Source: Lachnoclostridium sp. UBA2905
GTDB taxonomy: Bacteria > Bacillota > Clostridia > Lachnospirales > Lachnospiraceae
DNA length: 64,000 nt
NCBI GenBank assembly: GCA_002349525.1
Contig: DEDL01000018.1
Span: 40,571-104,570 of the forward strand
Reading direction: 5' to 3'
Part shown: one piece after another, positions 17,140 through 24,827 of the stretch
Position numbering within the stretch: the stretch's first letter is position 1
Layout: every line of letters starts with the position of its first letter
Translations under genes and position numbers: made by a program
Notes under the pieces: generated by a model
Seen by the model: only the letters and a program-made list of their open reading frames with translations
What the model was told of the DNA's origin: nothing
The model's database searches: none

Positions 17140-18843
17140 ATGAGTTGTACTGATTATATTGAAATTAAGGATTTAAGCGTATTTGGCAACCATGGTGTCA
17201 TGCCGGAGGAAAATGTTGTTGGACAGAAATTTTTAGTTGGTGTAAAGCTTTATTTTGATATGTCAAAGGCTGGAAGATCTGATGATCTTACAAAGACACT
17301 TGACTATTCTGTCATATGTCAGGAGATTAAGGATTTCGTTGAAAATAATACCTTTAAGCTTATTGAAAAACTGGCTGAATCAATTGCAGATATGATGCTG
17401 CTTAAATATGATATTATTGAAAAAGTAGATGTGAGTATTAAAAAACCATGGGCCCCTATTCATATTGATCTGGATACGGTTCTTGTTAATGTTTCAAGAG
17501 CATGGCATAAGGTGTGCTTAAGTCTTGGTTCAAACATGGGAGACAAGAAAAAACATATAGATACAGCAATTGATAATATGAAGGAAAATGAGTTGATAAG
17601 GCTTTGCAAGATTGCAGGCTATATTGTAACAGCACCGGTTGGATTCACTGAACAGGACGATTTTCTTAATACTGCTGTGACATTAAAAACTCTTTATAAG
17701 CCCCATGAACTGTTAGATTTTATTCATGAGGTTGAGAATAAGGGCGACAGGAAGAGAGTCATTCACTGGGGACCACGTACAATAGATATAGACATTATTT
17801 TTTATGATGATTTTATGATAAGTGACGAAGACCTTGTTATACCTCATCCAGAATGCTGCAACAGGGAATTTGTGCTGAAACCTTTGTCAGAAATTGCCCC
17901 ATATTACAGACATCCTGGCAATAAACTGACTGTCAGGGATATCCTTACAGAATATTATGATAAAACAAGATATATAGTAAATGATTCATATGATAGTGGT
18001 TTCACCGGAATAGACAGCCTTAGGGTTAAGTCTGATACTAAGGTTGCATTTTTTGGTGTTGAAGGAACATACTCACAGCAGGCTATGGAGAGATTTTTTG
18101 GTGACGGAGGATATATTTCATATCCATTGCCAGAGTTCGTTAGTGTTATGGCTGCGGTGGAAAAAGGAGAAGCTGATTTTGGTGTTGTTCCAATAGAAAA
18201 TTCGTCAACAGGTGGTATTACAGATATATATGATCATATGAATGAGTATGATGTCCATATAGTAGGTGAGCAGATAATTAAGATAGAGCATGCCCTTATA
18301 GGACATGAAGGTGTGGATGTAAAAGATATTAAAACTGTATATTCCCATGCCCAGGGTATAAGACAGTGCGCAGGCTTTTTAAAGGCCCACCCATGGATAC
18401 ACCCTGTGGAAGTAGGAAGTACTGCACAGGGAGCAAAGCGTGTGGCAGATGACCATGATCCTTCTAAAGGAGCTATTGCCGGAGTTCAGGCTGCCAAGGT
18501 TTATGATCTTAATGTTATTGAAAATGCAATTAATGATCAGGGTAATAACAGGACACGTTTTGTTATACTGACAAGAGCAAAAAATTATATTAATAATTCC
18601 AAAAAAATAAGCATATCATTTGAGGTAAAGCATGAGAGTGGTGCCTTATACAGAATATTGTCTCATTTTTACAATAATGGTATCAATCTTGAGAAGATTG
18701 AATCACGTCCGATACCAGGGAAGACCTGGGAATACAGATTCTTTGTTGATATTGCAGGTAATCTTAAAATGCAGGGTGTAAAAAATGCTTTATATGCAAT
18801 AGAAAATGATGCGGATAATGTTAAAATTCTTGGAAATTACTAA
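17140..18843 (+). CDS. Trifunctional fusion: dihydroneopterin aldolase - HPPK - prephenate dehydratase/ACT
   Basis: One uninterrupted 567-residue frame joins three enzymes. Residues ~2-118 are FolB: IEIKDLSVFGNHGVMPEE, VVGQKF, TLDYSVIC and KLIEKLAESIA are the aldolase motifs. Residues ~124-262 are FolK: KVCLSLGSNMGDKK opens it and WGPRTIDIDIIFYDD is the HPPK signature; HPECCNREFVLKPL follows. A short linker (~263-298) leads to prephenate dehydratase (~300-480), with FFGVEGTYSQQA, GVVPIENSSTGGI and NNRTRFVIL. Residues ~493-567 are an ACT domain with GALYRIL and LEKIESRP, the phenylalanine-binding motif. It would make the FolP substrate and also phenylpyruvate. No chorismate mutase domain is present. 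GAGGAG precedes the ATG at 17140; an in-frame GTG at 17125 overlaps that site. The frame is clean through both junctions. Confidence 0.9.
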   Translation: MSCTDYIEIKDLSVFGNHGVMPEENVVGQKFLVGVKLYFDMSKAGRSDDLTKTLDYSVICQEIKDFVENNTFKLIEKLAESIADMMLLKYDIIEKVDVSIKKPWAPIHIDLDTVLVNVSRAWHKVCLSLGSNMGDKKKHIDTAIDNMKENELIRLCKIAGYIVTAPVGFTEQDDFLNTAVTLKTLYKPHELLDFIHEVENKGDRKRVIHWGPRTIDIDIIFYDDFMISDEDLVIPHPECCNREFVLKPLSEIAPYYRHPGNKLTVRDILTEYYDKTRYIVNDSYDSGFTGIDSLRVKSDTKVAFFGVEGTYSQQAMERFFGDGGYISYPLPEFVSVMAAVEKGEADFGVVPIENSSTGGITDIYDHMNEYDVHIVGEQIIKIEHALIGHEGVDVKDIKTVYSHAQGIRQCAGFLKAHPWIHPVEVGSTAQGAKRVADDHDPSKGAIAGVQAAKVYDLNVIENAINDQGNNRTRFVILTRAKNYINNSKKISISFEVKHESGALYRILSHFYNNGINLEKIESRPIPGKTWEYRFFVDIAGNLKMQGVKNALYAIENDADNVKILGNY

Positions 18844-18873
18844 TGTAAGATTATAATAGTGAAAGAATATAAT

Positions 18874-18940
18874 AATCGCCGGAAACTCAGGTTGTTTGTC
18901 TACACAGGGTATATTCAGACAAAAGGGCTTCCGGCGATTT
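18874..18940. terminator. Convergent structured terminator between folBK-pheA and the cyclophilin gene
   Basis: AATCGCCGGAA (18874-18884) pairs perfectly with TTCCGGCGATT (18929-18939). Inside, TTTGTCT (18895-18901) pairs with AGACAAA (18917-18923), giving a two-tier hairpin. The two flanking genes converge on it, and T-rich sequence follows on the plus strand, so it probably ends transcription from at least one side. Confidence 0.65.
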
Positions 18941-18981
18941 GAATTATTAAATATTAAAACAATGAATCAATATACTTATAA

Positions 18982-19503
18982 TCAGGCTTTTTCAGGTTCA
19001 GCATATGTTTCGCCAAAAAGTTCAACTGTAACTTCCTTCATAACCTGTGGAGTCATTGGACGATCCTGATAATCTGTAACGCATTCTGCTATCTTATTGA
19101 CAACATCCATTCCCTCAATTACTTTTCCAAAAGCAGCATATGAGCCATCAAGATGTGGAGCATCTTTGTGCATGATAAAGAACTGTGAACCTGCTGAATC
19201 AGGATGCTGTGCACGTGCCATTGATATAACCCCTGCTGAATGTTTAAGGTCATTTGCAAATCCATTGGCAGCAAATTCGCCCTTTATCTGGTAACCTGGG
19301 CCACCGATTCCAATTCCTTCAGGACAACCACCCTGAATCATGAAACCTTCAATTACTCTGTGGAAAATAAGTCCGTCATAGAATTTTTTGTTAACAAGGG
19401 AAATAAAGTTGTTAACAGTATTAGGTGCTATTTCTGGATAAAGTTCAACTTTGATATTATCACCATTTTCCATTGTGATTGTTACAACTGGATTTTTAGC
19501 CAT
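18982..19503 (-). CDS. Peptidyl-prolyl cis-trans isomerase, cyclophilin type
   Basis: The 173-residue protein is a single cyclophilin domain without signal peptide, so it is cytoplasmic. Family motifs are NNFISLVNKKFYDGLIFHRV (the FHRV containing the catalytic-site arginine region), FMIQGGCPEGIGIGGPGY, GVISMARAQHPDSAGSQFFI and HLDGSYAAFGKVIEGMDVV. It speeds proline isomerisation during protein folding. GTGAGGA lies 7 bases before the ATG on the minus strand. A promoter is seen upstream at 19541-19569. It faces the folate operon and shares the terminator region with it. Confidence 0.93.
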   Translation of the reverse strand: MAKNPVVTITMENGDNIKVELYPEIAPNTVNNFISLVNKKFYDGLIFHRVIEGFMIQGGCPEGIGIGGPGYQIKGEFAANGFANDLKHSAGVISMARAQHPDSAGSQFFIMHKDAPHLDGSYAAFGKVIEGMDVVNKIAECVTDYQDRPMTPQVMKEVTVELFGETYAEPEKA

Positions 19504-19540
19504 TTTAATTCCTCACTTTCGATATTCATTAATATCACAC

Positions 19541-19569
19541 ACTATATCATTTACTGGCAAAAAATACAA
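19541..19569 (-). promoter_or_regulatory. Promoter for the cyclophilin gene
   Basis: On the minus strand TTGTAT (19569-19564) and TATAGT (19546-19541) are separated by 17 bases, and the gene starts about 38 bases downstream. Confidence 0.6.
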
Positions 19570-19618
19570 TAGTTTCGAAATATGTCAGGAAAAGACATTA
19601 ATGCAAAAATATGACCGA

Positions 19619-19648
19619 TTGACAGAGCTTGCATAGCCTTGTTATACT
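19619..19648 (+). promoter_or_regulatory. Promoter for the S66 peptidase gene
   Basis: TTGACA (19619-19624) and TATACT (19643-19648) with an 18-base spacer form a good housekeeping promoter. Transcription would start near 19655, placing the heptamer repeat inside the leader RNA. Confidence 0.65.
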
Positions 19649-19670
19649 TTATTTTATAGAAGTAATACTG

Positions 19671-19726
19671 GCAATAAGCAATAAGCAACAAGCAATAAGC
19701 AGCAAGCAATAAGCAATGTGCAATAT
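19671..19726. repeat. Eight tandem copies of a 7-bp repeat (GCAATAA) in a leader
   Basis: Read from 19671 the heptamers are GCAATAA twice, GCAACAA, GCAATAA, GCAGCAA, GCAATAA, GCAATGT and GCAATAT. The repeat lies between a promoter and the start of the S66 peptidase gene. The remaining intergenic sequence around it shows no gene. Confidence 0.9.
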
Positions 19727-19797
19727 GCCAGGAGAATTGAGAATATCATTGACTATGGAAAGATAAAACTAACGAATAATAATTGGAGGAATTTTAT

Positions 19798-20817
19798 ATG
19801 ATATATCCTGATTTTTTAAAAAAAGGTGACACAATATATGTTACTGCGCCCTCGGATGGTAACAGTGAGAGTATAGATTATATAAGACTTGACAGGGCAA
19901 AGGCAGCCCTTTCAGATCGTGGTTATAATGTGAAAGAAACCATGAATGTCAGAACAAGTACCCTGGGAAGAAGTACAACAGCAGTTGAAAGAGCGGCGGA
20001 ATTTATGGAAGCATATGAAAATGGAAATGCTGTTATATCAGCAAAGGGTGGAGATTTTTTGATGGAGATGCTTTCATATACTGACTTTGAAAAGCTTTCT
20101 AAAAAAGCTGCGTGGTTTCAAGGTTATTCTGATAATACATCAATTGGTTTTATATTAACTACGGCATATGATGTTGCATCTGTATACTGCAATAATTTCA
20201 ATGATTTTGCCATGGATGTCTGGCATGAATCTTTAAGCAATAATATCAGTATACTTGAAGGAAAGGATGTTACACAGCATTCCTTTGATATGTATCAGAA
20301 TGGCTTCTTTAAAGGAGAAACCGGAAAAGAAGGTTACAATCTTACAGATAAGGTATGTCTGAAGCTTGTTGATGACAAGGATGAAGGAAAAAATATTCAC
20401 ATGAGAGGCAGACTTATTGGAGGCTGTCTTGATGTTCTTTTAAATTTGTGCGGCACACGCTTTGATAAGGTTAAGGATTATGTTTTAAAATATAAGGATG
20501 ATGGAATAATCTGGTTTATTGAAAGCTTTTCTCTTGGCAGCGAGGATATTGAAAGAGGCCTGTGGCAGTTATATGAAGCAGGATGGTTTGAAAATGTAAA
20601 GGGCTTCGTCTTTGGAAGAGAAGCATTTTTCTCTACTACTACAGAAACAGATTACAGACAGGCTCTTGAGCATGCATTATCAAAGTTTAATGTTCCTGTC
20701 ATTATGAACGCTGATATTGGACATAAACCACCACAGTTTACAATGATTAACGGTGCTGTAGCTGACATTGATTATAATAATGGCAGAATGGAAATGAAGC
20801 TGTCATTTTTAAAATGA
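19798..20817 (+). CDS. S66 family LD-carboxypeptidase (MccF/LdcA-like)
   Basis: The 339-residue protein matches the serine peptidase S66 fold. The N-terminal KKGDTIYVTAPSDG is typical. The nucleophile is S111 in FQGYSDNTSI. The partner glutamate lies in WFIESFSLGSEDIERGL and the histidine in NADIGHKPPQF near the end. Family members cleave the L,D bond of muropeptides during peptidoglycan recycling (LdcA) or cleave peptide antibiotics (MccF). The length and the FIES region lean towards the MccF-like branch, but I cannot decide. No signal peptide is present. I chose the ATG at 19798, 7 bases after TTGGAGGA. Confidence 0.85.
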   Translation: MIYPDFLKKGDTIYVTAPSDGNSESIDYIRLDRAKAALSDRGYNVKETMNVRTSTLGRSTTAVERAAEFMEAYENGNAVISAKGGDFLMEMLSYTDFEKLSKKAAWFQGYSDNTSIGFILTTAYDVASVYCNNFNDFAMDVWHESLSNNISILEGKDVTQHSFDMYQNGFFKGETGKEGYNLTDKVCLKLVDDKDEGKNIHMRGRLIGGCLDVLLNLCGTRFDKVKDYVLKYKDDGIIWFIESFSLGSEDIERGLWQLYEAGWFENVKGFVFGREAFFSTTTETDYRQALEHALSKFNVPVIMNADIGHKPPQFTMINGAVADIDYNNGRMEMKLSFLK

Positions 20818-20872
20818 TGAATTATATAATATAATGTCATATTTTGCATTTGAAAATTAAATAATAATACAT

Positions 20873-20911
20873 AATAAGACATTTTCTGCACAGGAGATGT
20901 CTTATTATATT
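20873..20911 (+). terminator. Terminator after the S66 peptidase gene
   Basis: AATAAGACAT (20873-20882) pairs with ATGTCTTATT (20897-20906), followed by ATATTT. It separates the peptidase gene from spoIIGA. Confidence 0.75.
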
Positions 20912-20975
20912 TACAAGGGAAAAGGAAAGGGGTGCAAAAACTGTTGAAACTGTATACTTAGATGTTTATTTTGCT

Positions 20976-21782
20976 GTGAATTATTTTATGGATGTAATAG
21001 TTAACATCTTGTTTCTGTTGATAAGCGGATATGATATTAAGCTCCAAAGAATAATATTAGCCTCATTTGTGGAAAGTACTATGGCAGTAATAATGCTGAT
21101 TGTTCCGTTTTTTGAGGGAATACAGTGGTTCGTTTACATAATGTGTGGAATGCTTAGTGTTAGAATTATTACAGAGGTAAGCTTAAATAACATCATTTTA
21201 ACTATAAAGCTGACTGCAATATGGTATTTAACTTTTTTTGTGGCAGGAGGTTATATAGATTTTGTGTTAGATACAGAAGTTACAATTGGAAGGCTTGTTT
21301 TATCTGTATCAATTCTACTTGTTGTGTTTTACATATTTATAGGAAATAATAAGCTGCTCAGGCTTAAAACAGTTAATTCAAATATATATAAGGTGACTGT
21401 AATTCATGGAAATAAAAGTATTCATTCAAAAGGCTATTATGACAGTGGTTGCAGACTGTATGAACCGGTGTCAGGATTTCCATGTATTGTTGCGAGTTAC
21501 GATAATATAGAAAACATATTATCTGCAGGAGAAAAGGAATACATTAATATGTTTCCCAAAATACCGGAAGAATGGGATGGTGAAACATATATTAGAAATA
21601 TACCCTATGTGTCAATAGGAAAGGATAAGGGACATCTTCCCGGAATCAGACTTGATGGGATTGTGATTGAAAAAGATGGAAGAAGTAAACACATTACCAA
21701 AGCTTATGCTGCAATATACAAAGGTAATTTAAGTAAAACAGATGATTATTCGTATCTTTTAAATTCAGATATGAAGCTGTAG
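20976..21782 (+). CDS. spoIIGA: Sporulation sigma-E processing peptidase SpoIIGA
   Basis: The protein has five membrane segments in the first ~125 residues and a cytoplasmic aspartic protease-like domain with the motif KGYYDSGCRLYEP (Asp at ~156). This is the SpoIIGA layout: it cuts the pro-sequence from sigma-E in the mother cell after septation. sigE follows 50 bases downstream, as in Bacillus and Clostridia. The annotated GTG at 20976 has no ribosome-binding site. The frame stays open upstream and encodes YLDVYFAV before it, which looks like the usual SpoIIGA N-terminus, yet no ATG, GTG or TTG is found there in frame. A purine-rich AAGGAAAGGGG lies at 20922-20932. The true start is therefore unresolved. 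Confidence 0.85.
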   Translation: MNYFMDVIVNILFLLISGYDIKLQRIILASFVESTMAVIMLIVPFFEGIQWFVYIMCGMLSVRIITEVSLNNIILTIKLTAIWYLTFFVAGGYIDFVLDTEVTIGRLVLSVSILLVVFYIFIGNNKLLRLKTVNSNIYKVTVIHGNKSIHSKGYYDSGCRLYEPVSGFPCIVASYDNIENILSAGEKEYINMFPKIPEEWDGETYIRNIPYVSIGKDKGHLPGIRLDGIVIEKDGRSKHITKAYAAIYKGNLSKTDDYSYLLNSDMKL

Positions 21783-21832
21783 CAGCTGTAGTTTTAGATT
21801 CTATAAATGCTTGATTTAATGGGGGATGTGAA

Positions 21833-22576
21833 ATGTTATTCAGAATTATTGTGCCGGATTGTTTTCAGTTCAGAATGATTGGAGATTTGAAAAGCTTTTT
21901 GAAAAATAAAGGGGGTGATATGCATTATATTGGTGGAAATGAGATACTTCCACCGCCATTTGATGCAAATGAGGAGAGTATATGGATTGAAAAACTGCAA
22001 AAGGATGAAAGCAGAAGTGAAGCAATATCTGTTCTTGTGGAACATAATCTCAGACTTGTTGTGTACATAGCTAAAAAGTTTGACAATACAGGTGTTGGTG
22101 TGGAGGATTTAATATCTATTGGAACAATTGGTCTTATGAAAGCAATTAATACCTTTAAATCAGACAAAAATATTAAACTTGCCACATATGCATCAAGATG
22201 TATTGAAAATGAAATTCTTATGTATCTTAGAAGGACAAGTAAAACAAAGATGGAGGTTTCAATTGACGAACCGCTTAATGTTGACTGGGACGGCAATGAG
22301 CTGCTTTTGTCAGATATTTTAGGTACGGAAGAAGATGTTATATCAAAGGACCTTGAAAATGAAGTTGACAAAAAGATACTAAAAAAAGCAATTTCAGGGT
22401 TAAATGACAGGGAAAGGATGATAATTAATCTCAGATTCGGTCTTAATAACGAATTTGAAAATGAAAGGACCCAAAAAGAAGTTGCTGACATACTTGGAAT
22501 ATCCCAGTCATATATTTCAAGACTTGAAAAAAAGATAATGAAAAGATTAAAACGTGAAATACTGAAAATATCATGA
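21833..22576 (+). CDS. sigE: RNA polymerase sporulation sigma factor sigma-E (pro-form)
   Basis: The 247-residue sigma-70 family protein has a pro-sequence of about 30 residues before YIGGNEILPPPF, the segment that marks sigma-E. Region 2 contains HNLRLVVYIAKKF and GVEDLISIGTIGLMKAI; region 4 contains LNDRERMIINLRFGL and KEVADILGISQSYISRLEKK, the -35 recognition helix. It directs early mother-cell transcription after cleavage by SpoIIGA, its upstream neighbour. The ATG at 21833 is preceded by GGGGGATG. No sigG follows directly; instead a repeat region and a 20-kb polysaccharide island intervene. Confidence 0.95.
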   Translation: MLFRIIVPDCFQFRMIGDLKSFLKNKGGDMHYIGGNEILPPPFDANEESIWIEKLQKDESRSEAISVLVEHNLRLVVYIAKKFDNTGVGVEDLISIGTIGLMKAINTFKSDKNIKLATYASRCIENEILMYLRRTSKTKMEVSIDEPLNVDWDGNELLLSDILGTEEDVISKDLENEVDKKILKKAISGLNDRERMIINLRFGLNNEFENERTQKEVADILGISQSYISRLEKKIMKRLKREILKIS

Positions 22577-22629
22577 TGAAAAAAATAAAGATATGAAATG
22601 AAAAAATAAGACAATAAAATATAAAATGT

Positions 22630-22740
22630 ATGAATTACAAAACATCATGATAATACATGGAATATAAACGACAAAATATCATAATAAAACGTAAAATACA
22701 TGAACTACTAAAATATCATAATAAACATATAAAATGTAAT
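22630..22740. repeat. Imperfect ~35-bp AT-rich tandem repeat after sigE
   Basis: The core AAAATATCATAATAAAAC recurs with period 34-36: starts near 22637 (as ACAAAACATCATGATAATAC), 22671 and 22707. It occupies much of the 295-base gap between sigE and the convergent GH43 gene, where I see no coding sequence. Confidence 0.6.
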
Positions 22741-22765
22741 TCTTAAGCTATAATAAGTAAAAACA

Positions 22766-22799
22766 GGACTGCCAGATATTTCTGATATCTGACAGTCCC
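22766..22799. terminator. Hairpin terminator between sigE and GH43
   Basis: GGACTGCCAGATAT (22766-22779) pairs with ATATCTGACAGTCC (22785-22798) with one mismatch. It sits between two convergent genes; the minus-strand side has no strong T run, the plus-strand side has CTTA. Confidence 0.7.
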
Positions 22800-22871
22800 T
22801 TATGTATTCAGTCAACTAAAGGTTAGCAGCTGCAGAATAATACATTATTTAAAATTGAAAAATTATTTTAA

Positions 22872-24449
22872 TCAATCAAGAGAATGAATCATGAAATAAT
22901 CAAAGTATGCTGTATTATCAGATTCTTCCTCAGAGAAGGCATATATTCCAAGACATGTTCCGGTGAATCCTCCAGCAGTATCTGTACAAAGAATACGTGC
23001 ATCCTGATTATCGCTAAGTGTTATAAATTCACCATCATTTATCTTGTAAGTAAATGTAAGATCCTGAATGTTCTGTGTGATTTTAAGAGTTATGCTATCA
23101 TCAGAACCTATATTTACTTCTGATGAACAAATTGTCTCAAGGGATACTTCGTCATCCTTCTTTGTACTCTTTGTAATAACAAGCTTTGTCTTACCACCAT
23201 CATTTGCAAGACCAAATCTGTAGTTGAAGAACTCGTTCTGAAGAAGTATAATTCCGGCTTCTTCGCCCTTGCAAGGATTGAAAATAAGTGATGTTTCAAC
23301 ATCATAGCTCATGCTTATCTGACGCTTACATAATACAGTAGGTGATTCATGACTTCTAAGCTTAACAGGTGATGGAGTAAGAGCCATGTAACCTGCTTTT
23401 TTAGTAAGAGAATACTTGTCTGTATCAGGATTTCTTACATAAAGGTAGTCAAGTGAAAGGGTATCTGCATCAAAATCATCCTTTTCACATAATGAAACAT
23501 GTTCACTTTCAGGCAGACAAGGTTTTTCAAATACGTGCTCAACAATTCCTTTGCCAGGATTGATAAGTGGCCATCCGTTTTCCCAGGTGAAAGGAACAAG
23601 GAAGGTTTCACGTCCAAGATTTCTGTGATATCCTCCACCATATGGTCTTGAAGCAAGACATACCATCCACCATTCGCCATTCTGTGTCTGGACAATGTCA
23701 GGATGTCCGACATTAACGATTGGATAGTTGATTCCAAGATGTCTGTGGGTAAGGATTGGATTACCAGGATAACCCTCAAATGGTTCAAAAAGGCTTTTGC
23801 TTCTGGCAATTGTTACTGAATGCATGTGACCGGTGCCTGCCTCAGATATAAGAAGATAGTACCATCCATCAATCTTATAAATGTGAGGGCCCTCAGGCCA
23901 TTCAACCCTTCTTAATGCACCATGCCATGCAGGGTAGGACTCGCCTGTTAATTTCATGGTGTTAAGATCAAGCTCCTGTATATAAATCTCGTTATCACCG
24001 AAATACCTTGCACCTTCCCTGCGTGGTTTGGTGCCACAGTAATAACATTTTCCATCATCGTCAAAGAATAATGAAGGATCAATACCCTCACTTTCAAGTG
24101 GATATGGCTCTGACCATGGTCCTGCAGGATCCTTTGCTGTTACAATGAAGTTTCCAAGTGCTTCACCGACATTAGTAGTTATCATATAAAATGTTCCATC
24201 ATGATAACGCAGGGTTGGAGCATATATACCTGTACCTGCAATGTCAGGATTCTTAAGTGGAACCTGTGATGGCCTGTCAAGAACGTTGCCAATCTGTTTC
24301 CAGTTTACAAGATCTGTGCTGTGAAAAATTGGAACGCCGGGATAATAACAAAATGTTGATGCGCAAAGATAATAATCATCATTTACACGACACATTGTTG
24401 GATCAGGATAAAAACCTGACAAAATAGGGTTATTACATAGTGTTTTCAT
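22872..24449 (-). CDS. GH43 family beta-xylosidase / arabinofuranosidase
   Basis: The 525-residue protein has an N-terminal five-bladed GH43 propeller and a C-terminal beta-sandwich domain (~residues 325-525) as in GH43 xylosidases. Catalytic residues are placed as in the family: base D16 in GFYPDPTMC, pKa-modulating D124 in GIDPSLFFD and acid E186 in WPEGPHIYK. No signal peptide is present, so it acts in the cytoplasm on imported xylo-oligosaccharides or their arabinose branches. AAGGAGAG lies 7 bases before its ATG. It is transcribed away from the transport operon, sharing a 378-base regulatory region with it. Substrate preference between xylose and arabinose cannot be read from the sequence. 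Confidence 0.9.
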   Translation of the reverse strand: MKTLCNNPILSGFYPDPTMCRVNDDYYLCASTFCYYPGVPIFHSTDLVNWKQIGNVLDRPSQVPLKNPDIAGTGIYAPTLRYHDGTFYMITTNVGEALGNFIVTAKDPAGPWSEPYPLESEGIDPSLFFDDDGKCYYCGTKPRREGARYFGDNEIYIQELDLNTMKLTGESYPAWHGALRRVEWPEGPHIYKIDGWYYLLISEAGTGHMHSVTIARSKSLFEPFEGYPGNPILTHRHLGINYPIVNVGHPDIVQTQNGEWWMVCLASRPYGGGYHRNLGRETFLVPFTWENGWPLINPGKGIVEHVFEKPCLPESEHVSLCEKDDFDADTLSLDYLYVRNPDTDKYSLTKKAGYMALTPSPVKLRSHESPTVLCKRQISMSYDVETSLIFNPCKGEEAGIILLQNEFFNYRFGLANDGGKTKLVITKSTKKDDEVSLETICSSEVNIGSDDSITLKITQNIQDLTFTYKINDGEFITLSDNQDARILCTDTAGGFTGTCLGIYAFSEEESDNTAYFDYFMIHSLD

Positions 24450-24687
24450 TGAACTCTCCTTTAAAGAATAGTTTACTATGGATGAGATTGAAAAATGAAG
24501 TACTGTATTTTAGTGAATTGTTGTAAAAATACAAGCAAAATCTCATATCAAAATCATCTGATAGTGTTCTTTCTGCCTAATTATATCCTATTTTTTTATG
24601 AAAATAAATATATTATATATTAATTTTGACTAATTTATTATTACATGGTAAAAATGACGATATTATGCTTAAAAATTATTGAAATGG

Positions 24688-24716
24688 TAGACATATGTAC
24701 AAAATGATGGTATACT
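24688..24716 (+). promoter_or_regulatory. Promoter of the xylan transport operon
   Basis: TAGACA (24688-24693) and TATACT (24711-24716) are separated by exactly 17 bases in the 378-base divergent region between GH43 and the large solute-binding protein. Transcription would start near 24723. The GH43 side of the region is AT-rich and shows no equally clear promoter. Confidence 0.65.
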
Positions 24717-24739
24717 ATCAGATGAAAAAGTATGCAATT

Positions 24740-24753
24740 TTCACAAATGTGAA
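24740..24753. promoter_or_regulatory. Candidate operator palindrome TTCAC-N4-GTGAA
   Basis: A perfect inverted repeat, TTCACAAATGTGAA, lies about 17 bases after the predicted transcription start of the operon. This is a usual place for a repressor site. A half-site TTTCACATATTGAAA follows at ~24771-24785. No regulator gene is present in the island to match it to. Confidence 0.45.
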
Positions 24754-24827
24754 TATAAATCCAAGTTATTTTTCACATATTGAAAGAGAAGCGTACCAGT
24801 ATTGTTAGAAAGGAGCAATAGACAGTC

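Noticed and set aside
19671..19726. Possible CRISPR-like array
   Set aside because: Units are 7 bases and directly adjacent, with no spacers and no cas genes nearby.
22577..22871. Integrase attachment site at the island edge
   Set aside because: No integrase, transposase, tRNA gene or matching direct repeat was found at 43350-43422, so an att site cannot be supported.
24570..24620. Promoter for GH43 on the minus strand
   Set aside because: A TATAAT can be read at 24585-24580, but the -35 position has only TTTATT, too weak to call.
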